This document shows positions 1 to 12,639 of a stretch of 64,000 nucleotides of DNA, piece by piece. Location of the stretch: assembly GCA_009760855.2 (NCBI GenBank), contig WPIO01000004.1:13078001-13142000 (forward strand). The letters run 5' to 3'. The stretch is from Cristatella mucedo (taxonomy: Eukaryota; Bryozoa; Phylactolaemata; Cristatellidae). Within the stretch, counting starts at the first letter, position 1; each line of letters starts with the position of its first letter. A program made the translations under genes and the position numbers. Under the pieces are notes generated by a model that worked only from the letters and a program-made list of their open reading frames with translations, did not search any database and was not told where the DNA came from.

Positions 1-307
1 TTTGTTCTGTCAGCCTCTCTGCCACATTATTTCTTGAGCAAATACCTTCTGATCTCGGCAGATGCCGGTATCAAGTAAGACGAAGCGATGAGCGTTCAGA
101 AAGGAAGCTGGCTCATAAAAATCGCCATCGCCCCGTGCTGGCCAATGCACAAGACAGGCAGCGATCGGCTGTCGAGCACATTGCTTGGCTTCTGCTCTCC
201 GTAGGCTGCCAGGAAGTGCGCACTGAGTGTGACTAATCGAAGCCGCTGTTGTCTTACCTGTTGCTGCGTTTAGAGCCAACCGCAACCGAACGCACCCCGT
301 CCGCCAG

Positions 308-352
308 CTGCGATGCCCGTCGTCGACGATGACTGTGGTGAGGACTACGAAG
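308..352 (+). CDS. candidate acidic tyrosine-containing mini-exon
   Basis: Seen: a 45-base stretch preceded by a pyrimidine-rich CCGTCCGCCAG acceptor-like site and followed by a strong GTGAGC donor at 353. It begins with two bases of a codon and ends with one, so it is symmetric, phase 1-1. The reading is AMPVVDDDCGEDYE, an acidic run ending in tyrosine. A longer version could start at 274 after GTTTAG, reading SQPQPNAPRPP first. Inference: an internal exon of a + strand host gene whose other exons lie elsewhere. It resembles the mini-exon at 23238-23300 in phase and composition. Short exons of this kind arise by chance, so confidence is low. Confidence 0.3.
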
Positions 353-411
353 GTGAGCTAGAGAGTCCTGATTCCTGTTCGACATGTTAATCCTCGGCCT
401 TTGGCCTGCAG

Positions 412-486
412 TGGTCAGCACCACTCGCTTGCTAGCATTGAGCGGTGGACGGCGGCTGCATCGTTGTCTAGTTGTGTGGCGTCGTT
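412..486 (+). CDS. candidate arginine-rich mini-exon
   Basis: Seen: a good acceptor (CCTTTGGCCTGCAG) before 412 and a GTAAGG donor at 487. The 75 bases are open in phase 1-1 and encode a basic peptide containing LLALSGGRRLHRCLVVWRR. The gap to the acidic mini-exon before it is only 59 bases, short but possible for an intron. Inference: a second exon of the same + strand gene. The acidic-then-basic order repeats at 23238-23581. No domain is recognised. Confidence 0.25.
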
Positions 487-714
487 GTAAGGCGTCTGCT
501 TCAGCATGGCAGCAAGCCAATCCCGTGGTATGGCTGCAGGCTGAGAGTCCAGCTCGACGAGTGGCGACTGAGTGGGCTGGGCTTGGGTCCGAGCTCCGGC
601 CGGTCGGCCTCGGGCCTCTAGAATTGCATCAGAATGAATGACGACATATTGCCTGTTTCGTTGACTCGTCGTCGTCACTGTGTGGGTCCCCGAGTTAATT
701 TTGTAATATGCACG

Positions 715-1225
715 TCCTTATGTAACTTCACAAAGCCATGGGTATTAATTTGTGCTGGAGTTTTCTCTTGGCCGTTTGAAGCCTGGGCGACTTTCCGTGT
801 ACGAACGGTAGACAGCAGACTTTATTTGACGCAGCTAAGAGAAAGTGAGAAGCATATAGCTGGGTCGGGACAGCAGTTGATGTTGTGAGTGGTATGGAAG
901 TGGAAGCTCGTGACGGACGTGCTCGGATGGCTGGAAAGGATGTGCCACAGTCGGCAGCAGGAGAGAAGACGTCGTTGCATAAGAATTGTGGTAGTGGGTT
1001 GCCAAATCAGAAGCAAAGCAAGAAGCCTCTGTTGCCAACTGCTTGTAAGCCATTGGAATAGAACAGCTAATCTTTTGTCAAAAGAGGATCTACATACACT
1101 AGGAGGCTGAAACTGGTACAGCAGTTTAGCTGAGCTTGAAGGAGCCAAGCCATGGTGGGCCTTGTGGGTCAGAGTAAGAATTTGCCTCCGTATCCTTTGA
1201 CGGAGAATATTCAGAAAATTAGTCA
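715..1225 (-). mobile_element. LINE-A 3' fragment
   Basis: The minus strand reads the conserved C-terminal part of a LINE reverse transcriptase: ILTLTHKAHHGLAP, then LLYQFQP, then the tail ending in TTTGTGAAGTTACAT. It matches the better copy at 55265-55800 in order and wording. The reading frame changes along its length, so it is decayed. Only the 3' end of the element is present, as usual for 5'-truncated LINEs. Confidence 0.75.
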
Positions 1226-2389
1226 ACAAATTTGACGAAAGTGTATGCTCATTTTATAGTGAATTTCAAAAGACAGACGTTAATAAATTCCGAGTAAAGA
1301 AGAGAGAACTCTACAAGATTTCCCACTTTCCTTCTGCTCACCGTTAACCAAGATACAAGGCTGATAGGCAATCAGATGCTTTGCCATCAGTCGGGATTTA
1401 AAGCAAATTGCCGAGATCGATGAACTTAAGAATGGCCACTAAATGCTTGGTTCAAAGAATACCAACCCTGTATGAGTTGTTCGAAAGTTCGGATGGGAGA
1501 GAAAATAGAAGTTCGTTCGGGGCTGCAGCTTCAGTAGCTCAAGCGAGAGGCTACGCTTCGAGAGAACGAGAGATGGAACCCTGTGGCAACGAACAGCTTA
1601 ATGTAACTAGACAGCAGATTAAATACTGTGCGAATTAAAATGTGCTGAAACTCTCTTAAGATGCTTGATACTTTGCTTACAAATACTCGAACAACCAAGA
1701 TACAATATTGAAATATATGACATGTAATAATAAAGCATGGTTGTGCAATATAAATTTCAAGGACATTTGAGGATATGTATAACAATACTTATCCTTCAAT
1801 TGAAATTAAAAATAGGTCACTTAAGTGTTCCACAAGCAAACTCACATTTCAAATTGCACATTGATTCATTTAGTATTGGCCAAGCTATGAAATTTCCGTG
1901 GCAAAAATATCCACTGTAAAGGACCCTTTTTGAAAGTCGCAAGTATGTACCTCAACAAACATAGACCTTGATGTGTCAAGGTTCAACAAGTTGTCACAAA
2001 CAGTGCATTTAATGCAGATTGGAAAAATAGTTGTAGATACTCGGCTTTTTGTTTACCCATGGGTTAGACCCGATCCACATAATCATTATTGTTAACACTT
2101 TCCTTTTAGTTGGAATCCTCAAAACTTGGGATTGCATTACCTAGATGTTTGTCTTTTAAAATTCACCCGAAACAAAAGCTTTATTTGGTCAAATTTGTTG
2201 ATCAGTTTTCTGATTATTTGCCGTTTAAGTAGTATATCTACCGGCCTACTCCCCAGATCGTATCGTCTGTCGTGATCGCTTGTAGCTCCAGGTTATTTTA
2301 TTTAGCTTCTAAGTAGGTCTCTCTGTTGGATTAACCCCATCGCTATCTCATGCCCCCACCCCAACCCTTGCCTTAGTTCCACCACTGCT
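1226..2389. other. AT-rich spacer, nothing recognised
   Basis: No convincing ORF, repeat family or RNA gene is visible. The stretch from about 1640 to 2240 is AT-rich with many stops in all frames. Confidence 0.5.
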
Positions 2390-3560
2390 TGCATATTCGT
2401 CACCAGCTGCAGAGGCTTAGCGGCTGTTTTTGTAGCCCAGCCAAAACTGAATTACCTTCGTCCTGCCTTGACAGAAACAGTGGGCCAATAGACAAGCCAC
2501 CCTGGTAGACAACAGCCCCTAATAGTAGACAGGGATCGGATGCAATTGCTAACTGAAGAAGCAGCCTTGTTAATGAAGCTTTCAAACTGCAAGCAGTTAT
2601 CAAATAGGACACCGAAATTCCGAGCACATGGTGGCGGTCACACTTCAGCACTATAGCCAATTTAAAGACCAAAGTCTCCTAGTCCAGCCGCATGCTTGGG
2701 TTGGCCTATGAGGATGAGTTTGATTATATCATCGTTTAGTGTAAGGAAATTAGCTTGCATCCAGGATTGAATGTCTGAAAGGCAAGCATTCGGTTTCTCA
2801 GTCACTGCAGCATAATCCGACGGTTTAAATGATGGATGTCGTCGTCATAGAAGGGATAGCCGAATCAGTTCTCTGAGATGCTCGGTATAAATGGAGTAGA
2901 GTAAAGGGCCTTGAACAGACCCTTCTGGAACTCCACTGGTGACTGATGTGCTGGATGAGACGTGCCGACCACAGGACAGGGATCGAACACGATTAGACAA
3001 GAACGATTTGAACCATGCCAACGCTTGCCAGACCGATCGTTGTTCTCAATGTTTGCTTCAAGTAGGAGGATATCTGGAGTATTAGTGTCAAACGTACCTG
3101 ATAGATTGAGCAGGACCAGAGCAGTGACATAATCACCATCGTTGCTGCTTAGGATGTCGTTGGTCACACTGAGGAGAGCAGTTTCAGTAGAGTGGGGATT
3201 GGCCGATAGTTTGCTAGGAGCTCTGAATGTAAGTCTGTGCTTTTAAAGTATTATTCGAACGATGACCTATTCGAAAGAACGTGGAAATGCCCCGTTATCC
3301 AAGAAAAAACATGCCTGAGTTATAGCTGGACTAGGTTTGTTCGCCAGTGAAGACCCGAGAGGCGATGGTATAGCTACGTCAGGTGACTAGCTCTTTTTAC
3401 TAGACTTAATTTATGTAACCGCTTCAAATACAGAAACCTCGGAAAATTTCTCCATGGATGTCACAGGTTGCAACTCATTACTTGCTCTAGTCAGAAGTGG
3501 CTTTATGAAGGCATGCAGTCGCGCAATATATTCAACGAGGAAGTGTGGGGAAACTTATCG
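2390..3560 (-). mobile_element. LINE-C reverse transcriptase fragment
   Basis: On the minus strand, pieces of a LINE reverse transcriptase appear in order but in shifting frames: a YRPI-like segment near 3220, STETALLSVTNDILSS near 3190, a palm motif region LVLLNLSGTFDTNTPD near 3090, and a GVPEGSVQGPLLYSIYT-like segment near 2920. The order and motifs fit the CR1/Jockey group of non-LTR retrotransposons. It differs from LINE-B in wording, so I treat it as a separate family. It is clearly dead, with several frameshifts and stops, and lacks an endonuclease domain. Confidence 0.7.
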
Positions 3561-4560
3561 GTCGAACAGCTAATATCCGGGTAGTAAGACCGTTCAGAGT
3601 TGGCAAGTAAATGATTCAGTGTCTTAAAATATATATTTGTGGTCTGAGTAGCAGGACTTTAGTTTTTGTGTTAAAAAGAAGCCTTCTGGATTTCCTTTTT
3701 TGAGCTCAATGTGAGAAATCAATAACGGTCTGTCACACGCCAACTATTTTGTTGAGGAATGGCACAAAGACTCTTCCGTAAACAAGGCGAGACAGCCAGA
3801 AAAGAGTCGTCAGATCATAACTCTTAGAGCCACTTGGGCAGGTATCCGACGACAACTGATTCAAGCGATCGCCCATGAGAAAAATAAGATGTTTTATAGC
3901 TAAGCGATTCACGAACATTGGCAGTGACCTGCCACCCAGCATGTCGGAGCAGGGTCAATAGAAATGTGTCGAGCTTCTCCCGGACAACTTAGTCTCGAAC
4001 AAGTAGCCCCTTGGTTTTTAGTGAGCAGACACTTGACCGATGGAGTGTAAGAGGCTGCCAATTGGAAGGATCGGGGCTGGGATGAGCATGTTCAGCATTT
4101 GCCGGCCGACTGTTTCTGCAGGCCCAGGTAGATTTATAGATTTGGTAGATTTATAGATAGATTTGCAGGCCCAGGTAGATGAGGTTGATGCAACTCGCTC
4201 CTAGTGTTTTGAGGGGCCAGATCTCGCCCCCAAGTTCTGGGAAACCTGCATAGTAACCTGGTGTCGTGGCCGGCACCTATACTCTAGCACCTTCTTGTGG
4301 TGGCGTGTGCCACCGTAGGATGTATAGAATGGGTGCCACAAAGTGAATCGAGCCATGGCTCCATCCAAGACGTAATCCTGGCTACTTGCCGAATCCAAAC
4401 AATCCCCTAGCAAGCGTCACTCGTGGCTGTGACATTGTTGAATTTTTAGGGTTATGCCAGCGGTTATCCGAGCGACTGCTATGTAGGCTTGGTATGGCCT
4501 TATTTGTCACCCCTAAAGAATCGGTCTCTGTGCTGATTATTTTGACACTGACAGACATAT

Positions 4561-4562
<2 letters not shown>
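3561..4562. other. spacer, nothing firm
   Basis: No gene is supported. A short imperfect repeat of TAGATTTATAGAT lies near 4130-4165. The small ORFs here look random. Confidence 0.4.
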
Positions 4563-4591
<29 letters not shown>

Positions 4592-4592
4592 A
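4563..4592 (+). repeat. (CTG)n microsatellite
   Basis: About ten tandem CTG/TGC triplets are seen directly. They are not inside a supported reading frame. Confidence 0.9.
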
Positions 4593-5283
4593 CGTGTCTG
4601 GCCCTTTCAGGATTAGCCCTCGGCAAGATGAGTATTTGCAAACTAGCTGCTGCTAGGCACAAGTGGGCCTGGCTTGAGAATTCCAGCATGTGCGCCTTAT
4701 CTCTACTGCCTGCGCACTGCCCTTGCCGCGAACCCTCAGCTGGTAAAGCCGTGCAGCTTGCGTGTCATGCTCCCTCAAAAGCAGCCAACCAATCGTCGGG
4801 AGCCAATCACTGTGCCCTGGCTCTAACGAGGCTACCTAGCAATGCCAGTCGTCGTCCTTCCCTTCCCCCCACACCCCGAGCTGTGCACGAGCCCGGCCCA
4901 GTGGCGCGTCCCTTCCACCGTCTGCTTTGACTGCCTGCGATGCTAGAGTGTTCGAGCTGGCAGGCGTTACGTGCAGTTGGCTATAAACTCTCAGGTATGC
5001 TGCCTCTGTGCGACGCTAGTTGTTGCTCGAAGTCTCGTGGAGCCGCAAGCGATTTGGTGAGCGTGCTGCCTTTAGTGTCGTCAACGCTTTAAGACTGAGC
5101 CTTAGCAAAGGGCCTGAGCACGTATGCTGCCGCTGTACTACTGCGCAACTGATCTACCTTGTCCCTGTGGGCGAACTAATGATTGTGCTCGTAAATACTT
5201 GAAGGTAATAAACTGTTTTCAATTGTGTTTTACTTTTTTCTATTGCTAACTATCGTTGCATTGATGCTCCACGTTTCCATACA

Positions 5284-5287
<4 letters not shown>
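4593..5287. other. GC-rich patch with promoter-like words
   Basis: Two CCAAT-type words lie near 4787 and 4803, a GGCTATAAAC TATA-like word is at about 4980, a GTGAGC donor-like site is near 5057, and AATAAA is near 5207. The order would suit a small transcription unit, but each word is common by chance and no coding exon is attached. The 100-codon ORF at 4628-4930 has no recognisable domain. Confidence 0.2.
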
Positions 5288-5363
<76 letters not shown>

Positions 5364-5380
5364 GCACAAATATTAATTCA
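5288..5380 (+). repeat. (AC)n microsatellite
   Basis: An almost pure AC dinucleotide run of about 90 bases. Any ORF across it is an artefact. Confidence 0.97.
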
Positions 5381-6529
5381 CTCCTGCAATATGCCATACG
5401 GATCTCTACTATCAATGACAATTAAACAAAACCAGATTTGTTTGAACAATTTTGGCAAAATTATTCACTATGTGAATTGGATTTCGTTTACCTTGCAACT
5501 TTTTGCAGCCTGAGGTTCCCTGACGAAGTAAGCCGACTTTTGCAAAAACTTTATTGTCTACCTGCAAAATTAACTCGCTGTCTATGGCCAGCTTGAGGAG
5601 ACCTGTCAGAAATGAAAGCGCTCTCTTAAACGACATCGTCCCTTGAAAATGGCAGAATGTGTTTTTGTACATGCAGCCTGATTACCCTACATGCAACCCA
5701 AACAGGAAGCTATATATGTAACCTATCAGGAAACTGTAAAGGATGGGTGTGATCCGACCTACTAGTGGTGTAAGTATGCACCTATGCACATTAACTTTGT
5801 TCTCATCAATGAATGTTAGGACACTTCATCATTCGCATGCTTTCAGTGCTATTAGAGGGAGACTAGGTCCGTTGAGTTATCAGGGGGGAGGATGGCAGCT
5901 TGATAGACTTATATGTCAGCCCTCGTGATTACTTTTGCGTGTATAGAGCCTCGATGATCGGGTCGTCATTCCAATGTGGTTATGCAAGCTCTGCCGAGCA
6001 GGGTCCAAGTAGGGAAAGGTAGCCTGTAGTCCTCTACACTGCTGCCTAGGCTATCCGTTCTTCACATTCAGTCTTGCACGCCCAGTAGAACTAGTTGATG
6101 GTCATGCCCAGTATGCGCCGCAATGGACCATGTGTCGATAAGAATGGAATTCGGCAGACTGCGGACTAGATCTACTGCTTTCGTGGCCCCTGCAAAAACT
6201 CGACGACGAATGTAAGTCCAGTCCATCATCCTACCCTTTATCGAACCGAGTGCTGAGCTCTTGGACAGTGCCAAGTCAGCATCTGGCGACGATTGCTGAT
6301 GTGTAGAGTTCCATGGAAGGGAAGGGAGAAGGGTCGCTTGATGGTGAGCTGTCACAACTTTAATGGCCAGAAATCTGATTCCAGATATGGACTCGAAGTT
6401 CTCTGACTTTTATCTTTTAACTAAATGGTTTGTCATTTTAGTAGTTTGGTTTTATATTTCAAGTAGTCAAAACATTGGCTTACCTGCAGGTGCAAATTCT
6501 AGATGCAATGTTTGGTCAGTCTAAAGCAT

Positions 6530-6534
<5 letters not shown>
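5381..6534. other. spacer, nothing recognised
   Basis: Contains only short ORFs without family resemblance. No repeat family used elsewhere in this window is evident before the LINE-B tail begins at about 6535. Confidence 0.4.
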
Positions 6535-6566
<32 letters not shown>

Positions 6567-7995
6567 CACTTGATGAAGCACCCTCAGAGAACTCAATCTC
6601 TTTCTAGGCGCTCTGATTTGCTGCAAAGGAAACACGATGGAATGGTGAATGGTATCATGCTTGATAAGCAGCATGAATAACACGGTTAGGGTGATGTGCA
6701 CAGGGTCAGCATGCAAGTGTGTTAGTGGCAGTCATGCAACAGTCTTTGTAAACGTCGTCGAGTCAGGGAATGTCGTGACGCAAGTAGGAGTGAGTTCCAG
6801 GCTTTGGGAGCATGCGAACTAAATGTACGGTCTCCAAAGGATTTGAGGTTTGTACGAGGCATAGGTAAGCAGTTAGATTCAGAAAAGCAGGTGTTACGAT
6901 GCTTAGCCTGATGGAGGAGTAGATCTGATAGGTAGGCTGGAGCCAAAGGATGAAGGGACCTAAAAGTGAGTGATAAAACCTTGAAGTCAATCCGTTGCTT
7001 GATTGGTAGCTAGTGCAGGTTGGTGAGAAGTGGTGTGATGTGGCAACTGAGACTCTCACGACAGGCAAGCGTAGCTGCAGAGTTTCGCACCAGCTGTGAG
7101 CCCCTGATGGCACATGCGGTAGACCAGCAAGCAGTGAGTTACAGAAGTCAAGACGGGATGTCACAAATGCATGGACCAACTTAGATGTGGTATCCTTATC
7201 TAAACAACCCCGAATTTGAGTAATGTTATGTACCTGAAAGTAGGCAGACGTGACCGTGGAGCTGATGTGGTCGTGTAACGAAAGGTCACTGTGGAACATG
7301 ACATCTAGATTTCGTGCATATTCAACAGGAGATAATCTGGCAGAGCCGATTTGAGCGTTAGCCTTTCCAATTTCTGAATCACAGTTAGTTTGCCCATAAC
7401 TAACTAGTAAGTTAGGTTTATCATCATTTAATTTAAGAAAATTTGCTGCTATCCATATGCGGATGTCATCAATACGCACAGCAAGGGAGTTGAAAGAATT
7501 CGAGGTGCTTGAAGGCTGGGAGGGATGAAAGCAAATATACAACTGAGTGTCATCTGCATAGAAGTGAAAGCCTACACTGTGCTTGGCAATCACATCGGCA
7601 AAAGGGAGAGTATAAACCGTGAAAAGAACCGGACCTAGCAGGGAGCCTTGAGGTACCCCATATTTCAGAGGTACCTCAAATGATCTTTGTCTATTCACAT
7701 CAATACTTTGGAGTCTCCCACTGAGATAGGACCTGAACCATTTCAGAGCAGTGCACGTGATGCCCAGGCCAGATGAGAGACGCTCAAGAAGAACTTGGTG
7801 ATCGGTAGTATCAAAAGCATTCGGAAAATCGAGCAAGACAAGTAAGGACACTCTACCCATGTCTGCATTCCTAAGTAGGTCGTTGTACACCCGAAGCAAT
7901 GCTGACTCTTTGGAGTGATTAGCTCTAAAGCCAGACTGGAACCGGCATGATCTTGGATCTTTGGATCTTTTTTGGAGGGCTGGCATGATCATGGA
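6535..7995 (-). mobile_element. LINE-B, 5'-truncated CR1/L2-like retrotransposon
   Basis: This is the longest LINE copy here. The minus strand carries most of a non-LTR reverse transcriptase: QSGFRANHSKESALL, LLVLLDFPNAFDTTDH (first catalytic aspartate), YGVPQGSLLGPVLF, and FHFYADDTQLY with the YADD catalytic box. The C-terminal segment LAPAYLSDLLLHQAKHR follows in another frame, so at least one frameshift lies near 7090. The 3' UTR ends in an (ATT)n tail, seen as TAA repeats at 6538-6563. The endonuclease domain and 5' part are missing. Known for the family: such elements copy their RNA into nicked DNA and are often 5'-truncated. The CR1/L2 placement rests on motif wording only. Confidence 0.9.
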
Positions 7996-9744
7996 CTTAT
8001 GGCAGGTAAATGCAGTTCATGCAAAAGCGAGAGGATCGATGCATGTATAGTGCCACTTAGTGCAAATAAGAATACCATAGATATTGGCTAGTGGCCCAGG
8101 GTCCGAGTTGTGCTCAGCTGCTTGGATCCTACCTGGATGGCACTCGAGTTGCCAGTCCTTGAGTTAGCACTCGAGCTAGGCAGCTATTCTTAGCAGCTAG
8201 ATTGAAAGGCTCTTGGAATTGGTGAGCAAGCAAGATTGATGAGCGTAATGCACTACAGTTCATGTGGTTGTCTAAGTTTCGGCAGGCCTGCTCGGTCGGT
8301 GCTTTGTTGGTCTTCAGCTTGTCTGACTGTTTCAGGCAGCTCACGTGTGATGGCGAACCTTGCAGGTGCAAGCGGACTGCTGCAGAGGTGGTCTGAACAG
8401 GGCTTCTTATGGAAAATTTAAAAAACTGAAAAATCTGAGCCACGCTGTGGATGCAAAGTTTTGATTTTAGTACTGAGCAGCCACCGGCAGCACTGCACAG
8501 TTTTGCCTCAGAGCCGGCCACTAGGGGAACCAAGGCATTTAGGAGAACCAAGCTGCTGTGCTGGCTCTGTGTTGCTCTGGCCATCACGTTTCTGTCGTAT
8601 CATTCGTTCGCATTGTCACACTTTTGACTCTAATGTTGTGATTGTCAGTGGCTGCCTGTCCGATCCAAATGCAGGTCTGGAGTTAGCAAGTGCTGGCAGA
8701 GTGGCTAGCAGATGAGTACCCCACTCACTTAAGTAAGGCAGACAGAGTAAGCCTCGGCTGTGTATTTAATTAATGCATTAATAAAGTGACGATCCTGTTC
8801 GCACACCAGACTCAGGCTCATTTAGTTTAGCTCTCTGGGTCATTTAGTTTTTTTGATGGGTGCTTGTACACGGACCTCCTGTAGCGGCGTTCGAGCTGTA
8901 ATGCTAGCAGGTTCGAGCCCAACCTTCATACGTCCTTGCTGGTTAAAAGGATAATGCTGATCGAAGGTGTGCGCAACCTTGGTAGCTGACCAGTTGCCGC
9001 GAGTCTCCCAGTCGCGTGATACTAGTATGGTGAGCCAGTCCAGTCTTGCCATTGAACTCCTGCATACAAGTGGCTATTACTATCGGTCGCTCTGCACGGG
9101 CTGCTGCCAAGGCTAGTCATTGTGGTATGCATTCGTTGTCAGCCAAAGCAGCTTGGCAGCAGCTGCTGCAGCTTCTTAGGTGACTTATCAGCCTACGATG
9201 ACAGTGACGCAAACAAGGCCACCCGATGGCAGTTTTAGCAGCCGACGGGGGTCTCCTGAGATGCTTAGCACCAGATGCTGGGCTGGGCAGCTGTAAGGTC
9301 GCTTTTACCGTGATAATTCAGACCTCAAAGAACTGGGCATATAAATATTTTGCTGCTTGAACGCTACATGTAGCTCTGTTTTCAAGTTTGTATGTGCCCG
9401 TGGCAAATTATACCAAGATGCAATATTTTAGGAACACGGTAGCTATGCTAGGCAACCAAGGATGTAGCCAAGATTAAGCTAAGCAGGGAGAAATGTACAC
9501 TGCAATGCAGCAATTCCATAGCTATGCCTAACAACCACTGACACAGCCAGGATTTTAGTAGACTGGCTGACTTCGTGGCTACCATGCAGCCACGTTTAGT
9601 CCGATATACCTCCCTTACTGCCCGACTGAGTTGCTCTTGGTTCCCGTCGTTGCTGATATAGTATCTTGAGTTCCAAAGAATGATTGTATACATTCTGTAT
9701 GAACCATGGTATGAGGCTTTGATATATTAGTGTGTGCATTCGCA
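7996..9744. other. unassigned stretch
   Basis: No supported gene. A 152-codon minus ORF (8129-8587) has no recognisable motif. AATAAA occurs near 8780. A GGTTCGAGCC word at about 8910 resembles a tRNA-type B box but lacks a matching A box at normal spacing, so I do not call a SINE. Confidence 0.35.
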
Positions 9745-10060
9745 ACAGAAGCTTTAGCTCTGCAGGACCTTGACTGTGCAACTTGCTTCCACGATTCTTA
9801 CGCAACCACAACTATTCTCCTGCTGCTGACTATGGCTCATCGTTTTCAGGGGTCCTGAGCCCCTACTTTCATGCTACTCACTACCTCAACTACTCTCCTG
9901 ACTCTGCTATGCTTCCCACTTTCTCTTTGTTGCGTGAGATTAAGTCTGTTGGCTACCGAATGCGTACCGAAAGCTGCTTAGTTTGTGGGTCCGCTATGCA
10001 AAACTCTCCTGCGTAACATCCACATAGTCTTCGTGGATTTACAGGCAGAGGTACATTACA
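9745..10060 (+). mobile_element. LINE-A 3' fragment
   Basis: Matches the terminal part of LINE-A at 55265-55800: AGCTTTAGCTCTGCAGG at the left, then MLPTFSLLREIKSVGYRMR, a stop, then the 3' UTR ending near ACATTACATTGG. It is 5'-truncated, with a modest number of substitutions compared with the other copies. Confidence 0.8.
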
Positions 10061-10577
10061 TTGGTATGTGCCAACATGCAGATAGATAGGTATTTTGCAG
10101 GCTATTGGTTCTCGAAACCGCCCACCGACCTTTCGAGACCTGTAGGATGTTAATGTTATTACAGCTCTTCAATTCTTCTTTTCACTGTGCTATTTCCTTA
10201 GGCAGTTCTATGTGTTACCAACTTCATATTTATAAGCAGATGTTTAATGGAGTCTCCGGATTTTGCCTTTACACGAGGCTCAACTTGGCAGCTGTCACTG
10301 AAACGTAGCAGGTTCGTGGTTCGGCACTTTTTTGCAAGTTACTTGTTCACGTTCCACTATGTAGTTGCCCGGAGGCATAATCTGACGTCTTTCTTCGCTT
10401 ATATTATCTTAAAATTCCGATGTGTGTTTTTATTGCTACTGATAAAATAGTTTGTCCTAGTCAGAATCTTTCGGACGAGGTAATAATAATAAAGATAATA
10501 TAAGTGCATCATAGTACTCTAAGGTAACTGAATCTGTTTAGGCCCTAAATATGCTGGAAGTGGGGCTAATTTGTTGG

Positions 10578-10745
10578 CGATAACACGTCAGGGCCGGGAT
10601 GTAAGGTGCTCTCTCTTCACGACCGAGGTAGTGGGTTCGAATCTTTCAGTGGGCGATTCTGTATTGCCGACTGCAATGCTTCGGTTGCAGCCGTTAAGGC
10701 TTTTCTGCTGCTGTGCAAATGAGGCTGTCAAATCGGCTAAATTGT
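10578..10745 (+). mobile_element. SINE-2 copy
   Basis: A tRNA-derived head with an A-box-like GGATGTAAGGTGCTC and a B-box-like GTGGGTTCGAATC, followed by a body containing GCCGTTAAGGCTTTTCTGC and a tail reading GAGGCTGTCAAATCGGCTAA. The same order recurs at 12985, 28335, 44652, 48105 and 60690. It is not a functional tRNA, since the cloverleaf is not closed by an acceptor stem. Confidence 0.8.
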
Positions 10746-11097
10746 GTGTACAGTTTTCGCTTGCATCGGCACACAAAGGCTGATTCAGCCTGACAGAGCA
10801 AGTGCTGTGAGGAACATCGGGGTTTTGGCTTCTTAAAAACTAAAACGCAGTACGGTAATTTGCCAGTAAGCTATAATTCACATACTACACATTGATTGGT
10901 ACTGGGGTGCATGGTAGGGGGTCTTGGCATTGCAGAGTATTGGCATTATAAACCCTCAATCCCCGGAGCTCCTCAAATACCCATCGATGTCGAAGGTAGC
11001 AGAAGCCCTATGAGGCCTCAAGCCTTCGGGCGACACAGTAGAACATAGATATGGCAGCAAGACCGGCATCTAAGTCCGGGAAATTCACCCACGTCTC

Positions 11098-11640
11098 CTT
11101 TGCTAAAGTGGCTGCAATAAACTCTTGGATGATCAACAAATACAGACCAATATTTTTACTCTAATCCACAAGGCCAAGTCCACGGCTGGGATTCATGATG
11201 CCTAGCCTCCTTGTGCCCTCTGGTCCTTTCGAGATAATAAATTAACTGTTTCATTCTTTCGGTTATATATATGTGTGCACACACACCACGCATACACACT
11301 CACACACACATATATATGTGTGTGTATAGTTTATTTGTATCGCACCCTAATATAACTTAGTCTCTATACCAGTGCTTTTCATGTGCAGTTGGGTCGAGCC
11401 CACGTCCTTGGTCGTTAAAGGCAGGCAAGCACCTTACCCCACCTTGCCAAACGAAGGTGGCCTGATGCAGACTGTTAGTGATTGAAGCTTTGGCTCTATA
11501 GGTTCTAGACTGTGATGTTCACCTCTATAATTCGTGCGCCATATCTGTTATACAGTAGCCAGCTCTGTCGCATCCACTCCTGCCATCTGCCATCTTTTGC
11601 TCCTGTAACATTCACTTCCTCAGCTCTGCAGCCTCAGACC
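11098..11640 (+). mobile_element. LINE-A fragment split by a SINE-1
   Basis: The left part (about 11098-11263) matches the LTLTHKA to LAVPF segment of LINE-A. The right part resumes near 11480 with GAAGCTTTGGCTCT. Between them lie a TA/CA-rich run and a minus-strand SINE-1. Compared with 55265-55800, the break falls in the segment near AAAGACAG. The copy is old, with many substitutions. Confidence 0.65.
11331..11460 (-). mobile_element. SINE-1 copy inserted in LINE-A
   Basis: On the minus strand the order is head, a B-box-like GGGCTCGACCC, then GCACTGGTATAGAGACTAAG and a TAGGGTGCGATACAAATAAA tail. This is the SINE-1 pattern. Its host is the LINE-A remnant around it, so SINE-1 was active after that LINE-A copy landed. 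Confidence 0.7.
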
Positions 11641-12288
11641 CAGCTAAGCTGACTCTCACTTTCTTCTGCTGTCTTGAGATGATGAGAGCTATTCGTGCAG
11701 CACATTAACACTCTTCAGCACATAGCACCCATTTTGTCCTTGTGGCTCTTTGGAGTCACAGGCGGAGGGAGATACATGAGCATGCATGGAAAGAGCGTGG
11801 GATTCAGCTCCACAGCCTCCAATACATGCCCCCTGACCCATTCGACAGTCACTCAGCCTGAGAGCACTTCGTACTGGTAAGAACCCTGACCTTCGAAGCC
11901 CACATCTGAGTATACGTATAGGGTGCTCCAGAGATCTGTGCATAGTCTGCTTCTTGTTGCAATTTTTCCTCTCCCTCTTGCCGATGTCATTGCTAAGGCA
12001 ATCAGGGATTTCATTTTTTCATGCATGCGGCTGACAGCTGTGCCCACGCTTTGATTCCTGGCTGCCGCCAACTCTCTCAGCTCCTTTGCTACACGTATGG
12101 CTGGCATTTGCACTCGGATAGCAGCAAACGTTCTCATATTGATTGACGATAAAACTAACTTTATATAGGAACAACTGGTGTTACTCAGAAATTGGAAAAT
12201 GCTATCCTCAAATGGGTTTGTCTTGAAAATCTCTAGCATTTGACCCCAATCTGAGTGTCCTGTTTCTTGTGTGACCTTTCAAGAGATA
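11641..12288. other. spacer, nothing recognised
   Basis: A 128-codon minus ORF (11853-12239) and an 84-codon minus ORF lie here. Neither shows a motif, splice context or composition that supports coding. Confidence 0.35.
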
Positions 12289-12408
<120 letters not shown>

Positions 12409-12639
12409 ATATTATATTGCATTGGCTCCACAGTCAAGTGTGCTTACTTTCAGCTACACACCACTGGGAAAATGATGTGGAGTACTAAGACAAAGATAAC
12501 ACAGCCAAGCTGGTCCAAGCATTCCTGACATTACGTCTAGACTCCTGTTACTCACTATTTGCAGGTCTTTCTGCCTGAAAAATACGATAGATACAGTTAG
12601 CGCAAAACTCTGTATTCTTGCTTGTCGGTCGTGAGCATT

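Noticed and set aside
4976-5060. TATA-like word plus donor as a promoter and first exon
   Set aside because: Each word is common by chance and no coding exon follows nearby. It is kept only as a note.
5225-5425. ORFs of alternating His-Thr or Cys-Val across dinucleotide runs (also near 12300, 36600, 56400)
   Set aside because: They are translations of AC/GT microsatellites without flanking coding signal.
10578-10745. SINE heads with A and B boxes as functional tRNA genes (all SINE-1 and SINE-2 copies)
   Set aside because: No closed acceptor stem, and each head runs into the family-specific body and tail.
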